From Verrucomicrobiaceae bacterium (GTDB taxonomy: Bacteria; Verrucomicrobiota; Verrucomicrobiia; Verrucomicrobiales; Verrucomicrobiaceae): DNA of 64,000 nt. Both the position numbers and the translations under genes were made by a program. How positions within the stretch are numbered: position 1 is the stretch's first letter; each line of letters opens with the position of its first letter. The notes beneath the pieces were generated by a model. It saw only the letters and a program-made list of their open reading frames with translations. It had not been told where the DNA came from and ran no database searches. Below are positions 9,103 through 18,530 of this stretch, piece after piece. The stretch covers positions 17,860 to 81,859 of the forward strand of contig JAIYDW010000249.1 in the NCBI GenBank assembly GCA_027487315.1, given 5' to 3'.

Positions 9103-10677
9103 ATGATCATCCACCGACACCCATTTTTGTTTTTTCTACTTCCTTTTGCGGCTGTTTGCGCCGGAGAGCCCTTTGATGAGACCCAGGTGAGAACGCTGTT
9201 TGCATTTGATAGCGTATCCATACCACACACTCAAAATTTGAGGCTGGAGATGCGACAGCCTGAGCGACATCCGGCCAATCCGGTGCTTCGGCGGGGGGCG
9301 CCGGGAACGCCTGATGCCAATGGGGTGCAGTTTTATGGATCAGTCATTCGGGAGGGTGGGAAGTACCGGATGTGGTATGTGGCCTTTGACGATGATGAGG
9401 GCAACAAGATGGCGTCGGCGCGATGGAGGCCGGCCTATGCGGAAAGTGTGGATGGGGTGAACTGGACGAAACCAGATCTTGGGTTGGTGACATTCAAAGG
9501 GAACAAGCACAACAACCTCATTTTGACGGATCCGACGCCTCTTGGTTTGGTGAACTTGAAGGTGTTACTTGATCCCGATGATCCCGATCCAAAGCGGCGT
9601 TACAAAGCCACCGGGCATGCCTATTTTCGGCATAACACGCGACTGGGCAGTCTTGCTCCGTTTGTGAGTGCAGACGGGCTGTCATGGACGATGACGGCGC
9701 CCGGTAAGACAAAGGGTGCTGAATTGGTGAAGGAAGACTTAGTACTGCCGGCAGTTCATTTTGAGCCGAGTGGAGGCCTCTACAAATGGGAGGGGTTGTT
9801 CTACGCAAGCGGGCAGAATTCGATGAATGCGCCACAGCCTTATCACGGCCGGGTGACGCGGATGTATCGTTCAGCTGACTTTGTGAACTGGTCGCAAACG
9901 AGTGCGATCGGGTTTGTGCGGGTTGCACAACACACGTTGCTTGGTGCGGGTCGAAGTCGGGAGGGGGAACAAACCCATGAGGGCATTAGCGTGTGGAATC
10001 GTGGCAATGTACTCATTGGTGTTTCAGGTCTTTGGCATGGAGCGAAGGAATGGAAAGACGTGACGATAGATTTGGGGTTCATGATCAGCAATGACGGCCT
10101 CAATTTCCGGGAAGCCGCCCACGAATGGGCATTCATCAAGCGTGGCGAGGACGGCGCGTGGGATCAAGGCGGGTTACTGCAGGGTCAGGGGTTTGAGAAT
10201 ATCGGGGATCAGACTTTCATCTACTATGGGGCTTGGGACCCGAGACACTGGGAGGATGTGCCGACTCGAGGTGGCGTGGGTATTGCGGTGCTGCCGCGAG
10301 ATCGATATGGAGATCTGGTGGTTGAAGAGGTGGGGAAAGGTCCGGGAGACTATCAAATGCCTGAGATTACGAGCGAGTTTGTGACCGCCTCAATTCCGGT
10401 CAAGCCGGGCAGTTCGCCTCAATTCTATGTCAATGCCGACGGGCTCGGTGAAGGAGCATTTTTACGAATCGAGCTTCTGGATGCACTTGAAAAACCGCTT
10501 GCGGGTTACTCCGGACTTGAGGCTGCTGAGGTTCGCAGGAGCGGATTCCAGACGCCGGTCAAATGGGGTGGCGGGCTTGATGGCAAGGGCCTGCCGGAGA
10601 GTGTTAAGCTACGAGTATTCTTTGAGGGAGCCAGAAACACCGCCATTCGGTTGAGTGCCATCTATGTACAACCTTGA
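9103..10677 (+). CDS. secreted protein, probable five-bladed propeller (GH43/GH32-like fold)
   Basis: A 524-residue exported protein with signal peptide MIIHRHPFLFFLLPFAAVCAG. The sequence alternates Trp/Tyr-rich strands with phrases such as YRMWYVAFDDD, AESVDGVNWTKPD, SADGLSWTM and SADFVNWSQ. These recur in five-bladed beta-propellers of the GH43/GH32 fold and in uncharacterised Planctomycetes and Verrucomicrobia proteins. A last beta-rich domain (about 420-524) resembles a small carbohydrate-binding sandwich. No catalytic Asp/Glu set can be named with confidence, so hydrolase activity is only possible. The gene stands alone; the neighbour downstream is convergent with 8 bp between stops. 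Confidence 0.7.
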   Translation: MIIHRHPFLFFLLPFAAVCAGEPFDETQVRTLFAFDSVSIPHTQNLRLEMRQPERHPANPVLRRGAPGTPDANGVQFYGSVIREGGKYRMWYVAFDDDEGNKMASARWRPAYAESVDGVNWTKPDLGLVTFKGNKHNNLILTDPTPLGLVNLKVLLDPDDPDPKRRYKATGHAYFRHNTRLGSLAPFVSADGLSWTMTAPGKTKGAELVKEDLVLPAVHFEPSGGLYKWEGLFYASGQNSMNAPQPYHGRVTRMYRSADFVNWSQTSAIGFVRVAQHTLLGAGRSREGEQTHEGISVWNRGNVLIGVSGLWHGAKEWKDVTIDLGFMISNDGLNFREAAHEWAFIKRGEDGAWDQGGLLQGQGFENIGDQTFIYYGAWDPRHWEDVPTRGGVGIAVLPRDRYGDLVVEEVGKGPGDYQMPEITSEFVTASIPVKPGSSPQFYVNADGLGEGAFLRIELLDALEKPLAGYSGLEAAEVRRSGFQTPVKWGGGLDGKGLPESVKLRVFFEGARNTAIRLSAIYVQP

Positions 10678-10685
10678 TCGAGTCG

Positions 10686-11294
10686 TCATCCTGCTTTGAT
10701 CCAATCCACTTTCAGTGAGAAGCTGCGGGTGCGTTTGTCACCAATAAGCAATCCGACTTCTTCGACCTTTGAAAGATCTAGAGGAGGACCGTCGAGTGCG
10801 TTGCCTCGGTAGGTGGGTTTGAATGTGGCAAAGGGAACGGTGACCTCGATCCACTCGTCGGTTTTCGTCGCGAACTCGGCGCTGTAAGAAATGCGCGAGC
10901 CTCTGAACCGGGCGTCGGTTGATATGCGCAGTTGGTAGGTTCGGCCGTCGCCTTTGACTCTGAGGATCATGCTTTTGGCGGTGGTCAGGTCATGACCTTT
11001 GCCTGGGGTGCGAATGGATGAAAAACCGCCGTTGTTCTCCAGGGACAAGCTGCCGCTGAAGTGAAGCAGGCCGTCTTTGATTTTGGCCGATCCCTGCGAA
11101 AGGCCGCCCATTACTCCGTCATTAACGGCTATCCAAGGGGATTCCGTTTTTGATTCATTGAAGTCCATAAGCGTTCGGGGAGAGGGAATTTTTTGATCTG
11201 ACTCTTGGTCTTTTCCTGACAAACTCGGGCTAATGAGCGTGAGCGTGCCGAGAAGAATTCTGGAAAGGTTTATAGCCTCAAGGTTCATGGCCAT
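10686..11294 (-). CDS. CIA30-family protein
   Basis: A 202-residue protein of the CIA30/NDUFAF1-like galactose-binding fold. The hallmark WIAVNDGVMGGLSQGSAKI is present, then GFSSIRTPGKGHDL, LRVKGDGRTYQLRI, WIEVTVPFATFKPTYRG and VGLLIGDKRTRSFSLKVDWI. Bacterial members are poorly characterised; the eukaryotic namesake assists complex I assembly, and this should not be transferred here. The N-terminal 28 residues are moderately hydrophobic and end near SLSGKD, suggesting export. Tandem ATGs at 11294 and 11288 are equally possible starts. It lies downstream of the D,D-carboxypeptidase gene on the same strand, 24 bp away. Confidence 0.82.
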   Translation of the reverse strand: MAMNLEAINLSRILLGTLTLISPSLSGKDQESDQKIPSPRTLMDFNESKTESPWIAVNDGVMGGLSQGSAKIKDGLLHFSGSLSLENNGGFSSIRTPGKGHDLTTAKSMILRVKGDGRTYQLRISTDARFRGSRISYSAEFATKTDEWIEVTVPFATFKPTYRGNALDGPPLDLSKVEEVGLLIGDKRTRSFSLKVDWIKAG

Positions 11295-11318
11295 TGGACT
11301 GTTGGTTTTTGGGTAGGC

Positions 11319-12227
11319 TTAGGGTTGTTGGGTCCAGGCCCAACGAAAGAGATTTCGAGCATCGCTATCACGGGCCTCTTCTGATGTGCTTCCGAGTACG
11401 ACGACATGCAGTCGACGTTGTTCTCTTTGACCGCTTGCGATCAAACAGTGTCCGGCTTGGTTAGTGAGTCCGGTTTTGATGCCATCGTAGCCGAGGTCGA
11501 GTTCAAGCAGTGCGTTGGAGTTCTTCCAACTTGCGGTGCGCAAGCTGCCATCCGCCTTTTTGATGCGAGCTTCGTGATGGCGGGTGGCGACGGCTGTCCG
11601 GAATGCTGGCAACTGCATGGCCGCAAAGGCGAGACGAGAGAGATCAGCTGCGGTGGTGGTTCGATCATGCTCAGTGCCGCCGTCGCCGAAGGAAGACCGG
11701 TAAATGGTTTGAGTCATGCCGATTTGACGCGCAAAACGATTCATTTCTGCGATGAAGTGAGAGCGTGTGTTGAGAAGGGGGTTGTCGAGTCCGGCGTTCA
11801 ATAAAACTTCGTCTGGTGGGGCGAGTCGGAGATGAAAGTGTTCGGCCAAAGCGTTGCCAGCATCGTTTCCGGAGGGCAGGAGCATGGCTAGAAGGGCGTC
11901 CTTAACCTGAATTTGCTCACCCGGCTTGAGTTCAGCGGTTGAACCGACGGTGGTTCCGGCCAACTGGGATATTTTGACCCATTCGGACATGATGGAAGGG
12001 TCTTTAGTTGCAAGCTGGAAGACTGTGTAGGCACACATGACCTTGGCTGTGCTCGCGGCCTTGCGCTGCTGGTCTGCCTCGTGCTGCCAGAGCAGTTTGC
12101 CGGATGCGGCATCGCTGATGACCCAGGCTTTTGCGGTCACGACTGGCGGTGAATTGAGGTCTTCTTCGTTGGCGTGGAGTGCAGGCACCGAGGTTGCGAG
12201 CATAAGAATGAGAGACTTGGGATTCAT
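11319..12227 (-). CDS. D-alanyl-D-alanine carboxypeptidase (peptidase S11, PBP5/6 family)
   Basis: A 302-residue serine peptidase that trims the terminal D-Ala of peptidoglycan pentapeptides. The ATG at 12227 directly begins a signal peptide (MNPKSLILMLATSVPALHA). All three active-site motifs are present in order: S59-TAK62 (SxxK), S119-G-N121 (SxN) and K251-T-G253. It is shorter than E. coli PBP5 and lacks the C-terminal beta domain and membrane helix, resembling the DacF/PBP7 group. It lies close to, and on the opposite strand from, a regulator/PBP1C/M23 cluster with a shared cell-wall theme. Confidence 0.93.
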   Translation of the reverse strand: MNPKSLILMLATSVPALHANEEDLNSPPVVTAKAWVISDAASGKLLWQHEADQQRKAASTAKVMCAYTVFQLATKDPSIMSEWVKISQLAGTTVGSTAELKPGEQIQVKDALLAMLLPSGNDAGNALAEHFHLRLAPPDEVLLNAGLDNPLLNTRSHFIAEMNRFARQIGMTQTIYRSSFGDGGTEHDRTTTAADLSRLAFAAMQLPAFRTAVATRHHEARIKKADGSLRTASWKNSNALLELDLGYDGIKTGLTNQAGHCLIASGQREQRRLHVVVLGSTSEEARDSDARNLFRWAWTQQP

Positions 12228-12297
12228 ATTGGGCAAATGCTACAGGAGAGGGGAGTGGGCCAGCGATTGGAAAGCCACCATGGGGTTCCATTCGTAT

Positions 12298-12627
12298 TTA
12301 CTCGCCCAAAACGGATTGCTTCACCCAGTTTGAATAACGTTCGGAGACTGCTTCGGGACGAATGGCAATGATCTCGGGGGTATCGTAGGGGTGGTGCGCT
12401 GATAAAGTCTGTTCGAAGACGGGTAGTCTATCCCGCGTGGTCTTGAACAAAGTTTGGACCTCCCGGGCTGATTCTATGGCCCCCTGCCACCTGTAGATGG
12501 ACTCGATCCCTGGGATCAAATTGACACAAGCAGCTAGTTGAGTCTCAACTAGAAAGGTGCCAACTTGTCGCGCAGAATCCTTGTCTGGAAACGTGCAGAA
12601 AACCAAAATCACTTCATTTGTATTCAT
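12298..12627 (-). CDS. cutA: divalent-cation tolerance protein CutA
   Basis: A 109-residue trimeric PII-like protein. Signature segments are VFCTFPDKDSARQVG, LAACVNLIPGIESIYRW, EVQTLFKTT and HPYDTPEIIAI. The start at 12627 gives the normal family length. The name comes from copper tolerance in E. coli, but the biochemical role is still unclear. It diverges from the histidine-kinase gene with only 12 bp between start codons, so promoters of each must overlap the other coding region. Confidence 0.95.
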   Translation of the reverse strand: MNTNEVILVFCTFPDKDSARQVGTFLVETQLAACVNLIPGIESIYRWQGAIESAREVQTLFKTTRDRLPVFEQTLSAHHPYDTPEIIAIRPEAVSERYSNWVKQSVLGE

Positions 12628-12639
12628 GGGCCCTAGCGT

Positions 12640-13776
12640 ATGAGAACCGCTTTCATTGACAAGCTCATCAAGCGGATTGACAAGCTCGAACCAGGCGAAT
12701 TGCAGCATGTTATGCTCGATTTGCTGAGAGAAAAGGGTTTCCTGGAGAAGGTCTTTCAGGCCCTACAGGAAGGTATTATCCTTCTCGATACCGAAGGCCA
12801 AGTGACGTATGTGAATCGCGCTGCCTGTCAGTTTTTCGGACTTGAGGCGGAGCAGGTCGTCGGGCAGAAACTGGCGCAGGGATTGCGTGGCTTAGATTGG
12901 CCTGAGCTACTGAAGCCAGGAACTGTCGTCAGCCGCGATTTAGAGGTCGTTTACCCTGAAAACCGATACCTGAACTTCACCATCACGTCCATTGATGACG
13001 AAGCGCCCCTGGGGTTTGTAATGATCATTCGTGACATCACCCAAACACGCAAGGTTACCGAGGAAAAAATTGAAAGTGAACGCATCAGCGCGCTGACGAT
13101 ACTAGCGGCGGGTGTAGCCCATGAACTGGGCAATCCACTCAATTCGATCACGATACACCTGCAATTGCTTGAGCGACGCATTCGCAAAATGGGTGCTGCT
13201 GGGGCCAAACTTCAAGAGCATTTGGATGTCGCTCTGGGTGAGATCAAGCGCTTGGACTTCATCATTTCACAGTTTCTGACCGCTGTTCGACCAACCCAAC
13301 CCCATTTTCAGCCTATCATTGTCACCGATTTGATCCTTGAGTCACTGGCATTCCTAAAGCCTGAGTTAAGTCAGCACAATGTGAGCGTTCGAACTGAACT
13401 ACGTGCCGATGTTCCGGCCATGCCCCTGGATGGCAACCAAATGAAACAGGCGTTTTATAATTTAATTCGTAATGCCTGCCAAGCCATGCCTGAAGGCGGA
13501 ACCCTCACAGTTGAGGCAACCTTTAATGATTACGAAATTCGAATTGCCTTCACTGACACAGGAAAGGGAATCTCTGCGGATAATCTAAATCATCTTTTCC
13601 AGCCTTTCTTCACCACGCGTGGCAGCGGAACAGGTTTGGGCTTGATGATCGTTCGGCGTATCGTTCGCGAACATGGCGGTGAAATTGACATTGAGAGTCG
13701 AGTCGGCAAGGGCACGCGATTCACTCTTTTCCTGCCTCTCGTAGAAAAGAAAATCCGACTTTTGGAGGCTGGTTAA
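12640..13776 (+). CDS. soluble PAS-domain sensor histidine kinase (NtrB-like)
   Basis: A 378-residue kinase without transmembrane segments. A short helical N-terminus precedes a PAS domain (about 35-135: GIILLDTEGQVTYVNRAA, then FVMIIRDIT), a HisKA dimerisation domain with phospho-acceptor His161 in AAGVAHELGNPL, and a catalytic domain with N box NLIRNACQAM, G1 DTGKGIS and G2 GTGLGLMIVRRI. The layout and the partner gene 18 bp downstream match NtrB/NtrC-type systems. The PAS ligand or partner is unknown. The region is AT-richer than the genes on either side. Confidence 0.93.
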   Translation: MRTAFIDKLIKRIDKLEPGELQHVMLDLLREKGFLEKVFQALQEGIILLDTEGQVTYVNRAACQFFGLEAEQVVGQKLAQGLRGLDWPELLKPGTVVSRDLEVVYPENRYLNFTITSIDDEAPLGFVMIIRDITQTRKVTEEKIESERISALTILAAGVAHELGNPLNSITIHLQLLERRIRKMGAAGAKLQEHLDVALGEIKRLDFIISQFLTAVRPTQPHFQPIIVTDLILESLAFLKPELSQHNVSVRTELRADVPAMPLDGNQMKQAFYNLIRNACQAMPEGGTLTVEATFNDYEIRIAFTDTGKGISADNLNHLFQPFFTTRGSGTGLGLMIVRRIVREHGGEIDIESRVGKGTRFTLFLPLVEKKIRLLEAG

Positions 13777-13794
13777 CAATTCAATATCCTTTGC

Positions 13795-15255
13795 ATGATT
13801 ACCGACGCACCCACTGTCCTGATTGTCGATGACGAGAAGCATACCCGAGAGGGACTAAGGCTCACTCTAGAAGACGACTTCGATGTCTATGTCGCATCCA
13901 ATGCGGCGGAAGCTCTTGAGCATCTTCGACATGATGAGATTGCTGTCATGCTGACCGATCTTCGCCTTGGTGCCGATGATGGGATGAAGTTGCTCGACGA
14001 GGCACTCAAGCTACCAAAACCACCAGTGTGTATCATGATGACCGCCTATGGTAGTGTCGACACGGCAGTTGAAGCCATGCGACGTGGGGCTTGGCATTTT
14101 GTGACCAAGCCATTGAATCTTGATGAAGTCGAATTGCTTATCAAGCGCGCACTTAGAGGACGATCACTCGAGCAGGAAAACCAGCAACTTCGACAGCAAG
14201 TAGAGAGGAAATTTTCTGTTAATGGTATCTTGGGCCAGTCGGATGCGATGAAGCAGGTGATCGAAACAATACAGCAAGTGGCGCCCACTCGCGCGACCGT
14301 CTTGATTGAGGGGGAAAGTGGCACCGGCAAGGAGCTTGTCGCGCGTGCCGTGCATCATCTCAGCGGCCGACCTGTCGCCAAACTAGTTTCTGTTCACTGT
14401 GCTGCTCTATCACCGCAAATTCTCGAAAGTGAGCTTTTTGGCCATGAGAAAGGTGCCTTTACCGGGGCGATGGAGCGGCGTATCGGGCGATTCGAACAAG
14501 CCGATGGTGGCACCCTGTTTCTTGATGAGATCGGCGAAATTGATGGCAGCACGCAAATCAAACTTCTGCGTGCTCTTGGAGAACAAATCATCGAGCGCGT
14601 TGGCAGCAGTAAACCAATCAAGGTGGATGTTCGTGTTGTTGCTGCGACCAATCGTGACCTCGCCCGGATGGTAGAAGAAGGAACCTTCCGAGAAGATCTT
14701 TACTGGCGGTTGCGGGTGGTGACGCTTAACATGCCACCACTTAGAGAACGCAAAAGTGACATTCTTGTTCTTTGCGAGCACTTCCTCAAGGAAATCGCCG
14801 AGGCTAATGGCAAAGCGCCCAAGCCGTTTGCAGATGAAGTGTTACCAGCTCTTATGGCGTACGATTGGCCTGGCAACGTGCGAGAGCTACGCACGGTGAT
14901 TGAGCATGGTGTCGTCATGAGCAATGGTGCCAAAATCCAACTTCGGCATCTTCCCGGCTACCTCTCCCACATTCCAGGCGGCATCGGATTGCGCGCTCCC
15001 ATTTCTAGTGGCCGAAACAAGACGCCGCTCGCTGCTCAGGAAAAAAAATCAGCGAATGTTCCAATGTCCGAATCCCAAGCCGATCTCGACCTTGGTCACC
15101 TTGAAGCGATGATGATTCGCGAAGCCCTCGCACGAAGTGGCGATAATCGCACCGAGGCTGCTGAAAAACTAGGGATTTCGCGGCGCACTTTGCAACGCAA
15201 GTTGAAAGAAATGGGCCTCATTCGCAGGAAGCGCCAACTTCGGGATGAAGGTTAA
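13795..15255 (+). CDS. sigma-54-dependent response regulator (NtrC family)
   Basis: A 486-residue activator with three domains. The receiver domain has phospho-acceptor Asp55 (MLTDLRL), Thr83 (MMTAYGS) and Lys105. The AAA+ domain has Walker A GESGTGKE (173-180), the sigma-54 contact loop GAFTGA (220-225), Walker B TLFLDEIGE and PLRERKSDI. The C-terminal Fis-type helix-turn-helix is EALARSGDNRTEAAEKLGIS. It should be phosphorylated by the adjacent kinase and drive RpoN promoters. The last 11 bases overlap the start of pbpC, so the PBP gene is in the same transcript and may be part of the response. Confidence 0.95.
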   Translation: MITDAPTVLIVDDEKHTREGLRLTLEDDFDVYVASNAAEALEHLRHDEIAVMLTDLRLGADDGMKLLDEALKLPKPPVCIMMTAYGSVDTAVEAMRRGAWHFVTKPLNLDEVELLIKRALRGRSLEQENQQLRQQVERKFSVNGILGQSDAMKQVIETIQQVAPTRATVLIEGESGTGKELVARAVHHLSGRPVAKLVSVHCAALSPQILESELFGHEKGAFTGAMERRIGRFEQADGGTLFLDEIGEIDGSTQIKLLRALGEQIIERVGSSKPIKVDVRVVAATNRDLARMVEEGTFREDLYWRLRVVTLNMPPLRERKSDILVLCEHFLKEIAEANGKAPKPFADEVLPALMAYDWPGNVRELRTVIEHGVVMSNGAKIQLRHLPGYLSHIPGGIGLRAPISSGRNKTPLAAQEKKSANVPMSESQADLDLGHLEAMMIREALARSGDNRTEAAEKLGISRRTLQRKLKEMGLIRRKRQLRDEG

Positions 15256-17524
15256 TGTTCGAAGGGTGAAATGGTTGCGCTTCGCGATATTCATCTTCGC
15301 GAGTACGGGGATCTTTTGGCACCTGCTGCCATATGCGTTCGACCTCCCGCCCGCCCTGTTAGTCCCTAGACCTGTATCTCCTCGCTATTTCGCCCGTGAC
15401 GCCACAACGCTGCGTCTCATGCTCGATGAAACGGGACAAAGGTCCGCACCCGAAGTTGCTTGGCATGAATTGCCGAAAGCCCTCATAGACGCCACCATCG
15501 CCGTCGAGGACCAACGCTTCTTTCAACACGGCGGAATCGACTACTTCGCTATTGGGCGAGCCATTAGCCAAAATGCCCGTGCTGGTCGCACTATTTCCGG
15601 TGCCTCGACCTTGTCCCAACAACTCATCAAAATCAGTGCCCCTAAAACTTCGAGAACACTGTGGCGCAAATTCGTTGAAGCGCAGCAAGCGCGCCTACTT
15701 GTCCGCAAATGGCCGCGCACTCGCATTCTCGCAACCTGGTTGAATCGCGTTTCATTCGGCAATCTTCTCATAGGCTGCCGTGCCGCAAGCGAAGGATACT
15801 TTAACAAGCCACTTAGCGATTTGACCGTCGCCGAATGCGCTCTGCTAGCCGGCCTCCCTCAATCTCCGGCACGTCTCAATCCTCTTCGCCAACCCGAGCA
15901 GGCTAAAAACCGCCAGCGACATGTTCTCAAGCGACTCTTGGAAGAAGACTATATCTCGTCCGAGACCTATGAGCATGACCGAACTCAACATCTTGTTTAT
16001 ACGCCCTTTCATGGCGGGTTTGCAGCTCCCCACGCCGTAGAACTTCTGACCCAAAAAACCGATACGACTCAAATCACGACATTTCAGACGACACTGGACT
16101 CCACGCTTCAGCATCGAGTCGAGCAAGTCCTCACCAATCGCCTCGCCGGCTTGCGCGACCGACACGTCACACAGGCTGCGGCCGTTGTCATCGAAAACGC
16201 CACGGGCAATGTGCTCGCGTTAGCGGGATCACGAGACTTTTTTTCGCAGGACGGTGGCCAGATAAACGGTGCTTGGACACCCCATTCTCCAGGTTCCGCC
16301 ATCAAACCTTTCACTTACCTGTTGGCCCTCGAGCGTGGACAAACTCCAGCTTCCATCATTGCCGACCTTCCCATTACCTTTAGCACCCCAACTGGGCAAT
16401 ACCGACCCGAGAACTACACCGGCAAAAACTTCGGTCCAGTAACTCTTAGAGCAGCACTCGGAAACTCCTTGAACATTTCTGCGGTCAAAACCCTCGATCA
16501 CATCGGGGGTGCACCCGTTCTCCTGGAAACGCTCAAACGCCTTGGCCTCACAACCCTCACCGAGACGCCTGAACACTACGGGCTTGGCCTGACTATCGGA
16601 AACGCCCCCGTCCGCCTCCTTGAACTTGCCAACGCTTACGCGTGCCTCGCTCGCCTCGGCGAATTCCGCCCGTGGCGCCTCCTGAATACCGACCCCTCAC
16701 CCCCAGCCGTTCGGCTCTTCGATCCCCGTTATGCCTGGCAAATCGCCGACATTCTCAGTGATAACCAAGCCCGCCTTCTCACCTTCGGGGCGCACTCCCC
16801 GCTTCGAATGCCATTCAAAGTGGCGGCCAAAACCGGCACAAGTTCCTCCTATCGCGACAACTGGGCCCTCGGCTACACTCCCGAATACACCGTCGCCGTC
16901 TGGGCCGGCAACTTTGACCGCACCCCCATGCAGGGCGTTTCTGGCGTCACAGGTGCAGCCCCCATACTCGCAGACCTTTTCACCGCGCTACGAGAGCAGT
17001 TTGGACCCACCACTTGGTTTCAAACTCCGTCAGGCTTGGAATCAATCCAAATCGATCCCCGTAATGGCAAACGCATCACCTCACAATCCCCGGCTGCTCG
17101 CCTCAGCCAAACTGCTTGGCTCGTCTCGTCCCAGTTGCCAACCCCGGCCACTATCATTGACTACGACGCCCAAGGCCGCGCCTTCCTGCCGCCTGAATAT
17201 CGGGCCTGGCTGACAAGCTCCGACAATTGGCTCGCCGATCTTGTCACCCTCGGTTCCGAACCTCAGGCACTTCGCATCGTGCAACCGTTGGCCGGTGCCG
17301 TGTATCATCTCGACCCCGATCTCCCGGACCAGGGTCGTCGACTTAGCTTACAAGCGACCGCAGGCTACCCAACTGTCACGTGGTCCAGCCCCTCCCTCAG
17401 TGTCACAGGAGGCCATGATCAATGGACCGCCATCCTGATCCCGGGCACTCATCTCATTCGTCTCCATCAAGCCCCTGGAGCCCCTCATGCTCAAGAAATC
17501 ACAATCACCGTAATCCAGGACTAA
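15245..17524 (+). CDS. pbpC: penicillin-binding protein 1C
   Basis: A 759-residue bifunctional peptidoglycan synthase. One N-terminal transmembrane helix (about 9-35) is followed by a GT51 glycosyltransferase with catalytic Glu88 in AVEDQRFFQHGGIDY and GASTLSQQL. The transpeptidase domain has SPGSAIKPF (Ser351, Lys354) and AAKTGTSSSYRDNW near 530. A C-terminal beta domain (from about 670, IVQPLAGAVYHLDPDLP) matches the extension typical of PBP1C. It starts inside the last codons of the NtrC-type gene, without its own intergenic space. The M23 gene follows after 77 bp. Confidence 0.93.
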   Translation: MKVNVRRVKWLRFAIFIFASTGIFWHLLPYAFDLPPALLVPRPVSPRYFARDATTLRLMLDETGQRSAPEVAWHELPKALIDATIAVEDQRFFQHGGIDYFAIGRAISQNARAGRTISGASTLSQQLIKISAPKTSRTLWRKFVEAQQARLLVRKWPRTRILATWLNRVSFGNLLIGCRAASEGYFNKPLSDLTVAECALLAGLPQSPARLNPLRQPEQAKNRQRHVLKRLLEEDYISSETYEHDRTQHLVYTPFHGGFAAPHAVELLTQKTDTTQITTFQTTLDSTLQHRVEQVLTNRLAGLRDRHVTQAAAVVIENATGNVLALAGSRDFFSQDGGQINGAWTPHSPGSAIKPFTYLLALERGQTPASIIADLPITFSTPTGQYRPENYTGKNFGPVTLRAALGNSLNISAVKTLDHIGGAPVLLETLKRLGLTTLTETPEHYGLGLTIGNAPVRLLELANAYACLARLGEFRPWRLLNTDPSPPAVRLFDPRYAWQIADILSDNQARLLTFGAHSPLRMPFKVAAKTGTSSSYRDNWALGYTPEYTVAVWAGNFDRTPMQGVSGVTGAAPILADLFTALREQFGPTTWFQTPSGLESIQIDPRNGKRITSQSPAARLSQTAWLVSSQLPTPATIIDYDAQGRAFLPPEYRAWLTSSDNWLADLVTLGSEPQALRIVQPLAGAVYHLDPDLPDQGRRLSLQATAGYPTVTWSSPSLSVTGGHDQWTAILIPGTHLIRLHQAPGAPHAQEITITVIQD

Positions 17525-17601
17525 GTCGTCAGCACCCTGAGCGTGCATTTAACAGTGGCAAATTTGGTCCAGGGCAGTATTTTCGAGACCCAGCCCGAAC
17601 C

Positions 17602-18480
17602 ATGGCCGCTCTATTTTCCCTTTTTCAACGCTGCCAAAAGGTCTCCCGGCTTGCCTGCGTTAGCTTGTTGGTTGGGGCCTCGTCTCTTCCCGCCTCAGAC
17701 ACCGTCCGCTGCCTGCTCGCTGACGGCTTCGACTTCCCCGTCGGCAAACCCGACGCCACCGGCTACTACAAATTCCGTGGATTCTACCCCAATGGCCACC
17801 TCGGCGAGGACTGGAACGGCAAAGGTGGCGGTGACTCCGACCTCGGCGACCCCATCTACGCCATGGGCCGCGGTGTTGTCGTCTTCTCCGAAAACATCCG
17901 CGTCGGCTGGGGAAACTGCATCATCGTCCGCCACGCTTACCGCGACATCACCGGCAAAATCGACATGGTCGACAGCCTCTACGCCCATCTCCATGAGCGC
18001 AAAGTCCAGGTTGGCCAACTCGTCGAAAAAGGCCAACTCGTCGGCACCATGGGCGGCAACAACGGCATGTACGCCGTTCACCTCCACTTCGAAGTCCGCA
18101 AAAACCTGCAGATCGGCATGAACCGCTCCCAGTTCGCTCGCGACTACTCGAACTACCACAGCCCCACGACCTTCATCAATACCCGCCGTCAACTCCAGGC
18201 CAGTTTCCAAAAGGTCGACATCCCAGTGAAGACCTTCGCGGCCTACGGCAAAACGCTTGCCGACGACCCACCCGGCGGCTCCGGTCGAGGCACCACCATC
18301 CCCATTTTCACTCCCAAAGACGACAAAAAAGCCGAGGAAAAACCCGCCGCTCCAGGCGATACCGCCACCACCGACGAAGATGACTTTTGGGCCAAACTCA
18401 AAAGCAAAATGTCCAAAGGCAAAGTCACCGACAGCCAGGGTCAAACCCCCACCCCGCCCCCCACCCCAGAAGCCAAGTAA
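17602..18480 (+). CDS. secreted M23 (LytM) peptidase
   Basis: ATG at 17602 gives 292 residues. A signal-like segment lies near 10-32 (VSRLACVSLLVGASSLPAS). The LytM fold spans about 45-200: NGHLGEDWNG supplies the first His and Asp zinc ligands, and VHLHFEVR supplies the HxH motif, so the catalytic set appears complete and the protein is probably an active endopeptidase, not a degenerate EnvC-type activator. The tail (about 230-292) is charged and Pro/Lys-rich with low complexity. Its position behind pbpC fits peptidoglycan remodelling. Bases 17525-17601 hold no other gene. Confidence 0.9.
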   Translation: MAALFSLFQRCQKVSRLACVSLLVGASSLPASDTVRCLLADGFDFPVGKPDATGYYKFRGFYPNGHLGEDWNGKGGGDSDLGDPIYAMGRGVVVFSENIRVGWGNCIIVRHAYRDITGKIDMVDSLYAHLHERKVQVGQLVEKGQLVGTMGGNNGMYAVHLHFEVRKNLQIGMNRSQFARDYSNYHSPTTFINTRRQLQASFQKVDIPVKTFAAYGKTLADDPPGGSGRGTTIPIFTPKDDKKAEEKPAAPGDTATTDEDDFWAKLKSKMSKGKVTDSQGQTPTPPPTPEAK

Positions 18481-18530
18481 AGGCTCGCCCCTTTCTCATG
18501 CGCGAACCCGATCCAAAGCGTATCCCATTC

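Noticed and set aside
17548..17560. ATTTAACA in the pbpC-M23 gap as a possible dif half-site near the skew switch
   Set aside because: The other recombinase arm and the 28-bp spacing do not match a dif consensus.
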